This document shows, piece after piece, positions 18,583 to 28,240 of a stretch of 64,000 nucleotides of DNA (positions are counted from its first letter, which is position 1; each line of letters opens with the position of its first letter). The notes beneath the pieces were generated by a model. That model was not told where the DNA came from and searched no databases. It saw only the letters and a program-made list of their open reading frames with translations. Made by a program: the position numbers and the translations under genes. Source of the stretch: JANQPA01 sp964548175 (lineage in GTDB: Bacteria; Bacteroidota; Bacteroidia; Chitinophagales; Saprospiraceae); the NCBI GenBank assembly GCA_964548175.1, contig CAZJQS010000022.1, forward strand, positions 1 to 64,000, read 5' to 3'.

Positions 18583-21432
18583 TTACTGGATTAGCGTCCA
18601 GCTTTTCCAGATATTCGCTACTTTTTCGCTAGCTGTCAGCTGGGGGGTTTGAACTTTGCCGGCCAGGCCGGTTTCTTTGCTGACGGAACGAGTGATGAAA
18701 TCATTCAACTCGCCGAGTTGAGCATTTCCCTTGGTTTGTTGTAATTTTTTCAAGAGGAAATAAGTAAAATAACCATGCCTTTTTTCCCGATAGACGCTGG
18801 AGCTTTCATCGCCTGTGCTGGAAGCAAAAACAACGATATTTTTGGACAAATAGGCAGCTTTGGGCCTGACGCGGATCCCTTTGACGGCCACGAGAGGCTC
18901 ATTGCGGGCGCCGCCGCTAAAGCAGGCGTCGAGGAAAACCGTCGCCCTTTCTGTGGGGTGCTCGGTCAGCTGCTCATAAACTTCCGATAACTTTATCGCA
19001 TACCGAAGATTTGAGCCCGATACATCCACCGGGATCAGATAGGGTTCTCTACTGTTTTCGTCCGGCAGTCCGTGGCCGGAATAGTAGAAGATCAGTTTGG
19101 CCTGGCCGCCTTCAATCCTGGCCAGATTGTTGATCCAGGACAGCCCCTGGCCCATTTCAGCGGACGTAGCGTCTGTGATCAGCTTGATCTGTTTTTTTGG
19201 TATCCCCAGCGTCTTTTCACAGTATAAAGCAAAGACCTCTGCATCGTTCCTCGCAAAATCCACATTCTGCTCGGCTTTTAGCGTACGTTGCTTAGAGCGG
19301 TAATCTTCATTGCCGATGATGAGGGCATAGGTATGGTTTTGCTGAATGTTGTTGCCAGGAATATCCATATCTACATCCACGACAAAATCAGGAATGTCTT
19401 CGACTATTATGTCTTTAGGAACATCATCTTCCGGGGCGGCCACATTACGGATAAAACCTTCTTCTTCCAGCACGGTATTGATAGGGAAAGTTTTGGTCTC
19501 ATTAAAACCAAAGCGGCCTACTCTTTCTTTAGAGCGGATGATAAATTTGAGTTCCTGATCGGAGAATTCACTGTTGACAAAATACCGGTAAACTAAGGTT
19601 TTAAACTTACCCGATTCGATCTGATCGAAGCGGGGATCTTCCCTTTTTAGTTGGTTGCCTTGGGGAACCCCAAGGAGCATAACCCCTTTCTGGTTATTTT
19701 CTACGACCACTTCTACATTTTCAGCATTCCCCTGTCCGACGTTCTGTACGGCAAACTTCAGATCGATCATCTCGTTGATGTCGATCTGCCGGTTTGGAGA
19801 GGCCGACTGATTTTCTATAACGGCATATTGAGCGAGGATGAGTTCAGGGCTGCGGAATTCCCGGGTAGGAATGCGCAGTTGCTTTCCCTGGATCTTTACC
19901 TTGAAATTGGGTTCTTCGACCTCTATCTTCAACAGTGCTTCCGCCGTGGGCAGGTCCAACCCACCTTTGATGCCGATGGTGATGGTCTTTTCTCCTCCAT
20001 TAGCCGGAATGGTTGGGAAGCTGGTCTTATTGGGAAAGGACAAACCTTTGAGGAAGCCTGTTAGATTAGCTGTAACATTACGGGCGTCTCCGGGGCCCAC
20101 ATTTTTGAGGGTAATAGACAATTGCGCGGTTTCTTCAGCATCCAGCACATTTTCCGAGAAGGTGATGTCGGAAATGGTGAGGATAGGAGGCAAGCCTAGC
20201 GGCTCATCCCTGGGCTGGTCTTTGTCTTTATCCACCAACTGTTTGTCAATGCTTCCGTCCGTGGTGATGTAACCGACGTGCAGGTAGTCGATGTCTATCC
20301 TCTGATTGTTGTAAACCAGGAACCCGATCCGATCCCCGAAAAAGGGCTTGAACGGAGCGGAGTGTACCTTTACACCATTGATGAAATAATGGAGCTGATT
20401 GCTTTTCTTAAGGATAGTTATTTGATTGTACTGATCGTTTCCCTGTTTGATAATGTCGGAGGTGGTCCATTTTTGGGTTTCGGTATATTGGCCTTTGACA
20501 TATTCCGCCATAAGAAAGTGGCCGTCACCGGAGATGAGATAGAGAAAGCGATTGTCATCGTCTTTTCTGCCGAAGTCGATGCCATAGCCGTAATTTTGTA
20601 CGCCGCTGACTTTTTTGACGCCCATTTCGATCTTAAAGTCCCGCTTATCGTTGATCACGGCATTGTTTCTGGTGCCCCAGCTGCCTTCTGATCGTTTGTG
20701 GTCAAAAACATAATATCCGTCTGCATTGACTTCCAGGTTTCTTTGATTATCCGAGCCGGTTGACCACTCATTAGGGTTTGAGGAGGAGAAATTATCGAAA
20801 AGGATCTTTTCTTCCAATTGGTAGGCTGCATTTACACTCAGGTAATCGATGCTGATCTTTTGCTGGTTGGCTAAGTAAAAGCCGAGCTGATCACCGAAGA
20901 AAGGGAGGAATTCCGTCTCATACAGAAAGGTATTGTTGACGTAAAATTGTAGCTTATCCCCTCTGCGCCTGATGGCCAGCTTATTGGTTTGTCCGTTGCC
21001 TTGAATGATGGCCGAACTGCTGGTCCAGGCTTTAAGATCTTCAGAAGTTCCCTTCTCATAGCGGGTGATGGTATACATACCGTTGCCGGAGATCAAAAAA
21101 CGGTAGTAGTTGTCCCAGTCTTTTTTTCCCCACAGTAAACCATATCCGTAATTTTGTATTCCGCTTTCTTTGGTAATGGAGGTCTCGATCACGAAATCGC
21201 CGTAGTTCTCGATGTCGATCGGTGACCAGCTGCCGTAGGCGCCGCTTTCGCGAACGTGGTCGAAGATATATTTTCCTGCGCTGATGGAGATGGTGCGGTC
21301 GTCGTTAGAGCCGGTCACCCAATCGGCAGATGGCGCCGTAAAACCTTCGTAGTAAATGCTGGGCAATTCCTGGGCGTAAGTGTAACTGAACAGACAGAAA
21401 AAAAGAAGCAAATGGAAGACGTGGCGGAGCAT
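18583..21432 (-). CDS. Secreted caspase-fold (C14-like) protein with duplicated N-terminal module
   Basis: 949 residues. A signal peptide (residues 1-20) is followed by two copies of a roughly 185-residue beta-rich module (about 24-205 and 211-392). Each copy holds the 'NYGYG..WG..D..N.Y.F.ISG.G.Y' and 'FFGD..GF...N...I.IDYL.V' patterns, which resemble concanavalin-like/DUF1080 lectin folds. Then come two CARDB-like beta domains (about 415-650) and a C-terminal caspase domain (about 700-945). His787 in YYSGHG and Cys837 in LDACFSGG are the expected catalytic dyad. The N-terminal signal suggests action outside the cytoplasm. There is no obvious T9SS sorting domain. It lies convergent with the giant repeat protein and divergent from another T9SS cargo gene. 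Substrate unknown. Confidence 0.88.
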   Translation of the reverse strand: MLRHVFHLLLFFCLFSYTYAQELPSIYYEGFTAPSADWVTGSNDDRTISISAGKYIFDHVRESGAYGSWSPIDIENYGDFVIETSITKESGIQNYGYGLLWGKKDWDNYYRFLISGNGMYTITRYEKGTSEDLKAWTSSSAIIQGNGQTNKLAIRRRGDKLQFYVNNTFLYETEFLPFFGDQLGFYLANQQKISIDYLSVNAAYQLEEKILFDNFSSSNPNEWSTGSDNQRNLEVNADGYYVFDHKRSEGSWGTRNNAVINDKRDFKIEMGVKKVSGVQNYGYGIDFGRKDDDNRFLYLISGDGHFLMAEYVKGQYTETQKWTTSDIIKQGNDQYNQITILKKSNQLHYFINGVKVHSAPFKPFFGDRIGFLVYNNQRIDIDYLHVGYITTDGSIDKQLVDKDKDQPRDEPLGLPPILTISDITFSENVLDAEETAQLSITLKNVGPGDARNVTANLTGFLKGLSFPNKTSFPTIPANGGEKTITIGIKGGLDLPTAEALLKIEVEEPNFKVKIQGKQLRIPTREFRSPELILAQYAVIENQSASPNRQIDINEMIDLKFAVQNVGQGNAENVEVVVENNQKGVMLLGVPQGNQLKREDPRFDQIESGKFKTLVYRYFVNSEFSDQELKFIIRSKERVGRFGFNETKTFPINTVLEEEGFIRNVAAPEDDVPKDIIVEDIPDFVVDVDMDIPGNNIQQNHTYALIIGNEDYRSKQRTLKAEQNVDFARNDAEVFALYCEKTLGIPKKQIKLITDATSAEMGQGLSWINNLARIEGGQAKLIFYYSGHGLPDENSREPYLIPVDVSGSNLRYAIKLSEVYEQLTEHPTERATVFLDACFSGGARNEPLVAVKGIRVRPKAAYLSKNIVVFASSTGDESSSVYREKRHGYFTYFLLKKLQQTKGNAQLGELNDFITRSVSKETGLAGKVQTPQLTASEKVANIWKSWTLIQ

Positions 21433-21623
21433 GATGTTTATTTTACGAGAGATAATGTTAAATATAACGAATTCTCAGAAAAAAGGATGCTGACTTTATA
21501 GTGTTTTGTGTTGAAAAAAAAGGAAAGGTCCTTTGGGAGGAGGGTGTTTTTAGGGAAATTTGTAAGGGAAATTGGCGAATAAATCATCTTCTATGATAAA
21601 AATGACTTTTTAAGGGTATCTCA

Positions 21624-24434
21624 ATGAAACAAATTTGCACATTAATTTTTCTTTTTAACCTATTGGGAGGCATCAAGGCCCAAAATACCTTCTGTGCTAT
21701 CGACTCCGCACAGATACGCATACCGGAGATCGCTGAAGTAAGCTACCTCAAAAAAACGCCGGAGGGAGGTGTTGTCGGCGTTGGCTACGAAAGTGACAGG
21801 ACCATCCCCGTGATATTTAAGCTGAGTGAAAATAAAGAACTGCAGTGGGCCAGAATACTGGAAAGCGAATTGGACTTCTCACCTACGGCAGCGACCGTAG
21901 ATCAAAATGACGGCAGTATTTACCTGGCCTCTGCAAATATCATTATGAAAATGAGCTCCAGCGGCATTTTTATGTGGGCCCAAGAAATAAAAGGAGACCT
22001 GGAAGGCTATATTGCCAGAATACATCTGACTTCTGAAGGCAATTTACTTTTACTTTGCAACCGCATCACTTTTCAGATAGAGGCCGAAAACTATGCCGGA
22101 TCTTCTATTATTTTCATGGACCGCAACGGAAGGGTCATTCGTCACAACACCATTGCTGATATCCACGCTGTTGATCTGGCGCCTGCAGCAATGGGGAATG
22201 AATATTTTATTGTTGCGGACGACTGGTTATCTGCCAACCAGGAAACCAGATTGCTCAAGGTGGATCAATTCGGCAGGCTGTTGTCCGCCAGGGTGATCCG
22301 CTTTCCAGGGCAGGTCACCACGGCAGATTCCAGGCCTGTAGTGGCTAATGATCAGGGAGGCGTGCTCGTAGGCTTAAAAGGAGAAGTGCCTGGCGCCGGC
22401 CCATTTGAAAGCATTCTGGCTTCTTTTAACGGGAACCTACAGGTGCTCTGGGCCAAACAGTGGGGGATGCAGCCGAATATTTCCGCAGGCAGGAACATCA
22501 GCGGGCTCAAAAGGTCCCCACAGGGAGGATATCTGGCTTTTACGAATGAACAAATCAACCGGCGTGTTTTTCTACATCATTTCGATGGTGCAGGAAGAGT
22601 AGACTGGACCAGTAGTTATTACTTTCAACCCTATGAAGAGAGTAACGAATTCGAGGTTTTCTCTGACGGTCGTATGGCCTATTCCGGAAGTTGGTCCAAC
22701 GGGGGCTTCATAGTGATGGCCGATGAAAGAGGATACGCCGGGGCTTGTGGAGAAGAAAATGCTCGGGGTATTTTTGCTGATCTGACCATTACCACCGGAG
22801 CATTGGTGCTGGAGGAATTCGATCTTTCTTTTTTCCAGGAGGAAAGAGGCCTGGGCTTTCAAAATATCGACTTGAGTGTGAAGTTCCTCTGCGCCACCGA
22901 ATATCCTGACCTTAAGCTTGATGTGCTCTCTGCCGTCTCCTGTGCAGAAGAAGTAATCATAACCATAGAAGTCTGCAACAACGGTTTCGCCGATCTCACT
23001 AAAGCTACGACCATGACTTTTTACGATAAAAATCCTGCCCTGGAAGCGGCCGGGTTGATCGCCGCCGTTCCTTTTAGAGAAGAAGTAAAGATAGATTCCT
23101 GTGTTCGTGTAGCTATCCGCTTGTCTGCAGATCAGCTTTCCGATCCATTTTTCGTGCTCATTAATAACGAAGGTAATAATGGAGAAAAGATCAATCTGGA
23201 GGAACAATCTTTCCTTTTTCCTCAAAAAGAATGCAGCTACCTGAACAATCTGGATAGTCTGATCCCTCCGCCGATCGAAACTTTCAGCCTGGGGCCGGAC
23301 CTGCAGGTTTGTCAGAATGAAACCGTGAACCTATCGGTGAGCGATCGCTTTGCCAGGCTTCGCTGGGAAGCAGGGATCCCGCTGGACTGCGATACTTGCT
23401 CAAGCATCAGGTTGGAACCCATGCAAGGTCTGACGGTCTACTTCAGCGGCGAAACGGTCGGAGGCTGTGTGCTAAGGGATACGATCGTTATCAGGATAGT
23501 AGAACAAAAGCTGATCGAGCAAGAGCTTGTCATGTGTCCGGGTGAAAGCGTGACCATTTTCGGGGAGCAGATCAACCAGGCGGGCCGTTATGAGCAGCTT
23601 TTTACTACGGCAGCAGGTTGTGATTCTCTGCATCGGGTGGAGGTGCTGGCTGCCGAGCCGTATGATCTGATGGTGAGCACCCGCAGTGGTTGTGAAGGCC
23701 GCGAGGATGGCCGCATCAACGTGGAGGCGGAAGGAGGGATGCCTCCTTTTTCTTTCTACTGGCCGGAAATCCTGCGAACCGGCCCTGTGGTCGATCGGTT
23801 GATTCCCGGGCTATCCTACTTTCTGGAATTTAGGGACGGACAGGGGTGTCGGCTGGATACGCTTATCGAGTTGGGGCCTTCTGATCCTTTGCCGGTTATT
23901 TCCTTTCTCAATCCAGGCACCATTCAGCTTAATGAGGGATCGTCTTTTCTGGTTAATGCGCAGGTTAACGGCGGCAGTGGGAACTTCTCATACTACTGGT
24001 CGCCTGAAGCCGGGTTAAGTTGCAGCGATTGCCTGCGCCCACAGGTCACTCCTTCAAAAAGCACCACTTTTGTCCTGACAGTTACGGATGAGAACGGCTG
24101 CATGGCTATGGATTCTCTTTTTATTGAGGTGGTCAAAAACAGGGAAGTGTTTGCCCCCAACATTTTCAGTCCGAACGGCGACGGGATCAACGATTATTTT
24201 TATTTAATGGCTGGGTCGGCCTCGGCAAGGATCAAAAGCATGCGGGTATTTGACCGCTGGGGGAATCTGGTTTTTGAAAAAAATGAGATGATGCCGAATA
24301 GTGCACAAGAAGCTTGGGATGGGCGATACCGGGGAGAAGAGCTTCCGGCCGGGATTTATGTTTATGTGGTGGAGATGGCGTTTGAAGAAAATGAAATGAT
24401 TAGCATTACCGGCGATGTGATGTTGGTCAGGTAG
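21624..24434 (+). CDS. T9SS-exported protein with gliding-motility C-terminal domain
   Basis: 936 residues. A signal peptide (MKQICTLIFLFNLLGGIKAQ) is followed by a region of roughly 380 residues with WD/PQQ-like propeller strands ('GGVVGVGYE', 'DGSIYLAS', 'GNLLLLCN', 'GGYLAFTNE'). Next comes a CARDB-like domain near 430-540 and two Ig-like segments with Cys pairs. A short SprB-like unit near 690-740 and a PKD-like domain ending 'YYWSPEAGLSCSDC' precede the type B T9SS sorting domain of about 90 residues (FAPNIFSPNGDGIND, FDRWGNLVF). It is probably surface-exposed or released. The sorting domain is closely similar to that of the protein at 10196, so both likely use the same T9SS machinery. 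Function unknown. Confidence 0.88.
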   Translation: MKQICTLIFLFNLLGGIKAQNTFCAIDSAQIRIPEIAEVSYLKKTPEGGVVGVGYESDRTIPVIFKLSENKELQWARILESELDFSPTAATVDQNDGSIYLASANIIMKMSSSGIFMWAQEIKGDLEGYIARIHLTSEGNLLLLCNRITFQIEAENYAGSSIIFMDRNGRVIRHNTIADIHAVDLAPAAMGNEYFIVADDWLSANQETRLLKVDQFGRLLSARVIRFPGQVTTADSRPVVANDQGGVLVGLKGEVPGAGPFESILASFNGNLQVLWAKQWGMQPNISAGRNISGLKRSPQGGYLAFTNEQINRRVFLHHFDGAGRVDWTSSYYFQPYEESNEFEVFSDGRMAYSGSWSNGGFIVMADERGYAGACGEENARGIFADLTITTGALVLEEFDLSFFQEERGLGFQNIDLSVKFLCATEYPDLKLDVLSAVSCAEEVIITIEVCNNGFADLTKATTMTFYDKNPALEAAGLIAAVPFREEVKIDSCVRVAIRLSADQLSDPFFVLINNEGNNGEKINLEEQSFLFPQKECSYLNNLDSLIPPPIETFSLGPDLQVCQNETVNLSVSDRFARLRWEAGIPLDCDTCSSIRLEPMQGLTVYFSGETVGGCVLRDTIVIRIVEQKLIEQELVMCPGESVTIFGEQINQAGRYEQLFTTAAGCDSLHRVEVLAAEPYDLMVSTRSGCEGREDGRINVEAEGGMPPFSFYWPEILRTGPVVDRLIPGLSYFLEFRDGQGCRLDTLIELGPSDPLPVISFLNPGTIQLNEGSSFLVNAQVNGGSGNFSYYWSPEAGLSCSDCLRPQVTPSKSTTFVLTVTDENGCMAMDSLFIEVVKNREVFAPNIFSPNGDGINDYFYLMAGSASARIKSMRVFDRWGNLVFEKNEMMPNSAQEAWDGRYRGEELPAGIYVYVVEMAFEENEMISITGDVMLVR

Positions 24435-24531
24435 GATGTTTCTTACCGCTAAGGTATTTGGTTTTTCACCGCCGGGCCGCGAAGAGCGCGACGACTTGGC
24501 GTCCTGGCGATGAAAAAACAGTTTTAAATAA

Positions 24532-25485
24532 TCAGGACAAAACGTTCTTGATCAATAACACGAGCAATATACTCACTACCAGACCAAAGAACACTTTCAG
24601 CAAGTCACTCCCCACCATTTTCAAAATTTGTTTACTCACTTTTTGCTCCAACCTGAAGCGAATGGCAATTTCACGACCGGCCAGCAAGCCGATGAACACC
24701 CAGGTTGTACTCATGGGGATATTGCTGAGTTCTTTGAAGAAAAACAGCACCACGCCATAAATTAAGTCGATGATGGTAGCTGAGCGGATATCCACAGTAT
24801 TGGTCTTGGCTTTTACGATCTGCTGGATCGCCCCACCTTTGCTAGCGAAGATATATCCCAGTAAAGCCAGCAGTATGATGAGTGAAATGGCCAGTTGGGA
24901 ACCCGGCAATTCACGAGGCAGGTAGACAAAGATATTAGCGAAGTCCTGGATCAGCCATTGCGACCAGAGGAAGCCCGTGGAGAGCCATTGCAGCGGCACC
25001 CAGATCCGTTCTTCTTTCCTGGTGATGGTCGTTTCGATAAATCGTTTTTCTACGATACGAGTGACCAGCAGGTACAAAACGATGGCCGCGCCGAAGGCCA
25101 CGGCATAACCCAGCATAGATTTGACGACCATATCCCCGAGATTCTTCTCGTTAAAAAAAGTCAGGATCAGGAATGAGGTGCTAATGGGGATACCTGTGCG
25201 GGTAAGGGCCGTCAATACCAGGGGCGGCAGGAGGTAATACCAGGCGAAAGGGTCGGGCAGGGGATACTTGGCCAGGCGGTCGTAGGAAACATCCCCACCA
25301 TAGGTATACCAGCCATAGATCAGCGTGGACGCCAGTATGGTTCCTGCGAAGATCCAGAGTACCCACCAGGGGCGATTTTCGTTGGAACTGAGGAAAGTAC
25401 CAAGTGTTTGAATACTATCGTTACCGACGACGGAGTAACCGGCCAGGATGAAGCCGGTCCACATAAAGATAAGGGTGGGATCCAT
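24532..25485 (-). CDS. PiT-like inorganic phosphate permease family membrane protein
   Basis: 317 residues, about eight hydrophobic helices. SVVGNDSIQTLGTFLSS near residues 18-34 resembles the GANDxxN/GxNDxxQ signature of PiT phosphate transporters, and RTGIPISTSFLIL near 97-109 and NIPMSTTWVFIGLLAGRE near the C-terminal half resemble the second signature. The spacing of the two signatures and the length (PiT proteins are 400-500) suggest a shortened relative found in Bacteroidota. Phosphate or another anion as substrate is an inference. It is convergent with the T9SS cargo gene; the spacer (24435-24531) holds a GC-rich palindromic-looking segment. Confidence 0.7.
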   Translation of the reverse strand: MDPTLIFMWTGFILAGYSVVGNDSIQTLGTFLSSNENRPWWVLWIFAGTILASTLIYGWYTYGGDVSYDRLAKYPLPDPFAWYYLLPPLVLTALTRTGIPISTSFLILTFFNEKNLGDMVVKSMLGYAVAFGAAIVLYLLVTRIVEKRFIETTITRKEERIWVPLQWLSTGFLWSQWLIQDFANIFVYLPRELPGSQLAISLIILLALLGYIFASKGGAIQQIVKAKTNTVDIRSATIIDLIYGVVLFFFKELSNIPMSTTWVFIGLLAGREIAIRFRLEQKVSKQILKMVGSDLLKVFFGLVVSILLVLLIKNVLS

Positions 25486-25565
25486 GGTTGTTCAGCTGTT
25501 TGTTTAGGCTAAAAATAGGGTTATGGTTTGATATATTAAAATTTGGGGAGTTAAGGGTGGATAAA

Positions 25566-25601
25566 TTTTTACCGGATAGCGGGGGCCCCATCCAGTAAAA
25601 A
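25566..25601 (-). terminator. Stem-loop after the MsrA-like gene
   Basis: Arms TTTTTACCGGAT (25566-25577) and ATCCAGTAAAAA (25590-25601) pair with one mismatch around a G4/C4 core. It lies 5 nt beyond the stop at 25606 and reads on the minus strand as a GC-centred hairpin with a U-rich end, fitting a rho-independent terminator. Confidence 0.65.
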
Positions 25602-25605
25602 TATT

Positions 25606-26337
25606 TTACTGATCGGGATTTTGAGGTTGGGTGTTTTGCGTAACCGGAAAAACCGCTTTTCCTCTTACCATCCAGGCGCCGTACTTTTTTTCAACGGAGC
25701 GCAGGTACGGTCTGATGACATTTTGAACGTAATCCTCCTCTTTGTTGTTGAGGGCATAATCCTGGTGTTCTAGTTCGGCAATCCAGAATTCGCTGTATGG
25801 TTGTAAAGTGGTATGAATAGTCTTACCCTTGTACTTGCTTTTCTTTTTGTTTTTCTCCAACTCTTCCTGGGCCAGTTTTTTTTTGCTGATCATCATGAAA
25901 ATAAATAACCGGTTGAAACTGAGGTCCTGATTCGATGCCCTGTATTTCTTTGCTGGTGGGGTTATGAGCGACAAAATAAACCGCCAGGAGCATCTGGTAG
26001 CTGATCTTTTTGGGATCGTAATGGACTTGTATGGCCATGCGGTGTTAGACCTACCGCTATTCACTTCTTCAAACCCAGGACCTTTATTGCGGCCTCCGGT
26101 ATAGCCGGACAGAACATGCTCCGTTCCTTTTAATTGTTGAAAGACTGCTTCCAAACCATAAAAGTGGGCTCCTGAAAAGGTGGCGACTTCCAGGGTGTCT
26201 GTAGTCATGTTCAACTCACTCAGGTAATTCGTTACTGTTTTCGTAGGCCTGGCGTCAGAAGAAGTACTCTGGTTGTTAGCTTGCTCACAGGCTAAAAGGA
26301 AAGAAGCCAGAAAAAGGAAAAAGAACAACTTTTGCAT
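25606..26337 (-). pseudogene. MsrA-like lipoprotein with two frameshifts and no catalytic Cys
   Basis: The N terminus has a lipoprotein signal (lipobox SFLLAC, Cys17). Residues 52-75 match peptide-methionine sulfoxide reductase A (ATFSGAHFYGLEAVF, SGYTGG), but the catalytic Cys of GCFW is His58. After about 26038 the MsrA similarity moves to another frame (AIQVHYDPKKISYQMLL, HNPTSKEIQG) and returns at a run of nine A on the minus strand near 25876-25884. One missing and one extra base therefore cancel out. Read through both sites, the protein resembles a full-length MsrA with no cysteine other than the lipid-anchored one. It is either a decayed gene, a non-catalytic paralogue with sequencing errors, or a slippage-expressed gene. 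The single long frame encodes 243 residues, of which about 50 in the middle are out of frame. Confidence 0.75.
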
Positions 26338-26491
26338 ATAACTCCAATTTTACAGACAAAAGTTAATAATAGAAGTTAATAAGTTGTTAACTGTGCTTTA
26401 AATTTGTATTCTAGCCTGATTCCTTTTTATAGTTTTGCAAGGCGGTAGTCTTTATGCTTTAAAAAGAAATAATTTTCCAATATCAATCTCC

Positions 26492-26527
26492 TTTGCGCCG
26501 AAGTCGATATACTTTTCCTTATCTTTG
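26492..26527 (+). promoter_or_regulatory. Candidate pyrG promoter
   Basis: TATCTTTG at 26520-26527 matches the TAnnTTTG -7 box. A TTTG sequence at 26492-26495 lies 24 nt upstream, somewhat further than the usual 19-21. The inferred start gives a leader of about 60 nt before the pyrG ATG at 26595. Confidence 0.5.
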
Positions 26528-26594
26528 TATCCCGTAACATTAGCAAATGGAGCTCAGCTAAAAACCAATTGCTGAGCACCACAAAAAAAAATAA

Positions 26595-28232
26595 ATGACC
26601 AAGTATATTTTTGTTACGGGAGGAGTCACTTCTTCTTTAGGTAAAGGTATTATCTCTGCTTCTCTGGCCAAATTACTACAAGCCAGAGGCTTCAACGTCA
26701 CCATACAAAAATTCGATCCTTATATCAACGTGGATCCAGGCACTCTGAATCCTTACGAACACGGAGAATGCTACGTAACCGATGATGGGGCTGAAACGGA
26801 TCTCGACCTGGGCCATTACGAGCGTTTCCTGAATCGCCCGACTTCCCAGTCCAACAATGTGACTACAGGTCGTATCTATCAAACCGTCATCAATAAGGAA
26901 CGGGCAGGTGATTACCTGGGAAAAACCGTCCAGGTCATCCCGCACATTACCGATGAGATCAAGCGACGGGTACAGCTGCTCGGAGCAAAAAACGAATTCG
27001 ACATCATCATCACTGAACTCGGCGGCACCGTAGGCGACATCGAATCGCTGCCCTATCTGGAAGCGCTGCGCCAGTTGCGCTGGGAACTGGGCTCCGACAA
27101 TTGCCTGGTCATCCACCTGACCTTGATCCCATATCTGAGCGCCGCCAAGGAATTAAAGACCAAGCCAACCCAGCATTCCGTAAAGGAATTGCTCAATGCC
27201 GGGATACAGCCGGATATCCTGGTCTGCCGCACCGAGCATCCCATTTCTATGGATATCCGCCGCAAACTGGCCTTGTTCTGTAACGTAGATGTCGGTTCAG
27301 TGATAGAAGCCATCGATGCGCAAAGCATTTACGATGTTCCACTGCTGATGCTTAAGGAAAAACTGGACACGACCGTCATCACCAAACTTCGCCTCCTGGA
27401 TAGAAAGGCGCCGGATCTCAAAGCCTGGAAAACCTTTCTGCGCAAACTGAAAAATCCTTCTAAAAAGGTGACTATCGGACTGGTAGGCAAATACAACGAA
27501 TTGCAGGATGCCTATAAGTCCATCCACGAGTCTTTCGTCCACGGCGGAGCCGTAAACGATTGTGAGGTGATCGTCAAACCTATTCATTCCGAAAAACTGG
27601 AGGTGTCTTATGAGGAAGTTGGAAAACAACTGGACGGTTTGGACGGTATTCTGGTGGCGCCGGGATTCGGCGAACGGGGCATAGAAGGCAAGATCATGGC
27701 GGTAAGATATGTTCGAGAGAACCATATCCCTTTCTTTGGTATTTGCCTGGGCATGCAGTGTGCTGTGGTGGAATTTGCCCGCAACATACTCGGCCTGGAA
27801 GGAGCAGCTTCTACAGAAATGAACCCTAATACCCCTCATCCGGTCATCGATCTGATGCCTGAGCAGCTGAAAGTGACTAACCTCGGCGGCACCATGCGCC
27901 TGGGGGCCTATCCTTGCCAATTAAAGAAGTCGTCTAATGCGCACAAAGCCTACAGTTCGGATATCGTCAGCGAACGCCATCGCCATCGCTACGAATTCAA
28001 TAATGACTACCTGGAACAATTCGAAACGGCCGGCATGATCGCCACCGGCATCAATCCGGATACCAAATTAGTAGAGATCGTGGAAATCCAGGATCACCCC
28101 TGGTTCGTGGGCGTTCAGTTCCACCCGGAACTGAAAAGTACGGTGGAAAACCCGCATCCTTTGTTCGTCGGCTTTATTAATGCTTGTATTGGGGAAGGTA
28201 GAAGGACGTTTATTCTAATTAACAACCAATAG
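26595..28232 (+). CDS. pyrG: CTP synthase
   Basis: Makes CTP from UTP, ATP and glutamine; last step of pyrimidine nucleotide synthesis, cytosolic tetramer. The 545-residue protein has the N-terminal synthetase domain (KYIFVTGGVTSSLGKGI at 3-19, the P-loop-like ATP site) and a C-terminal class I glutamine amidotransferase domain from about residue 300. The nucleophile is Cys384 in FFGICLGMQC, and the late HPE motif lies in GVQFHPELKST. Length and domain order are standard. A candidate promoter lies upstream, and a membrane protein gene follows after 8 nt. Confidence 0.97.
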   Translation: MTKYIFVTGGVTSSLGKGIISASLAKLLQARGFNVTIQKFDPYINVDPGTLNPYEHGECYVTDDGAETDLDLGHYERFLNRPTSQSNNVTTGRIYQTVINKERAGDYLGKTVQVIPHITDEIKRRVQLLGAKNEFDIIITELGGTVGDIESLPYLEALRQLRWELGSDNCLVIHLTLIPYLSAAKELKTKPTQHSVKELLNAGIQPDILVCRTEHPISMDIRRKLALFCNVDVGSVIEAIDAQSIYDVPLLMLKEKLDTTVITKLRLLDRKAPDLKAWKTFLRKLKNPSKKVTIGLVGKYNELQDAYKSIHESFVHGGAVNDCEVIVKPIHSEKLEVSYEEVGKQLDGLDGILVAPGFGERGIEGKIMAVRYVRENHIPFFGICLGMQCAVVEFARNILGLEGAASTEMNPNTPHPVIDLMPEQLKVTNLGGTMRLGAYPCQLKKSSNAHKAYSSDIVSERHRHRYEFNNDYLEQFETAGMIATGINPDTKLVEIVEIQDHPWFVGVQFHPELKSTVENPHPLFVGFINACIGEGRRTFILINNQ

Positions 28233-28240
28233 GATCCCCA

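Noticed and set aside
24435..24531. GC-rich segment near 24465-24505 as an RNA gene
   Set aside because: It resembles a common palindromic intergenic sequence and shows no tRNA or known RNA fold.
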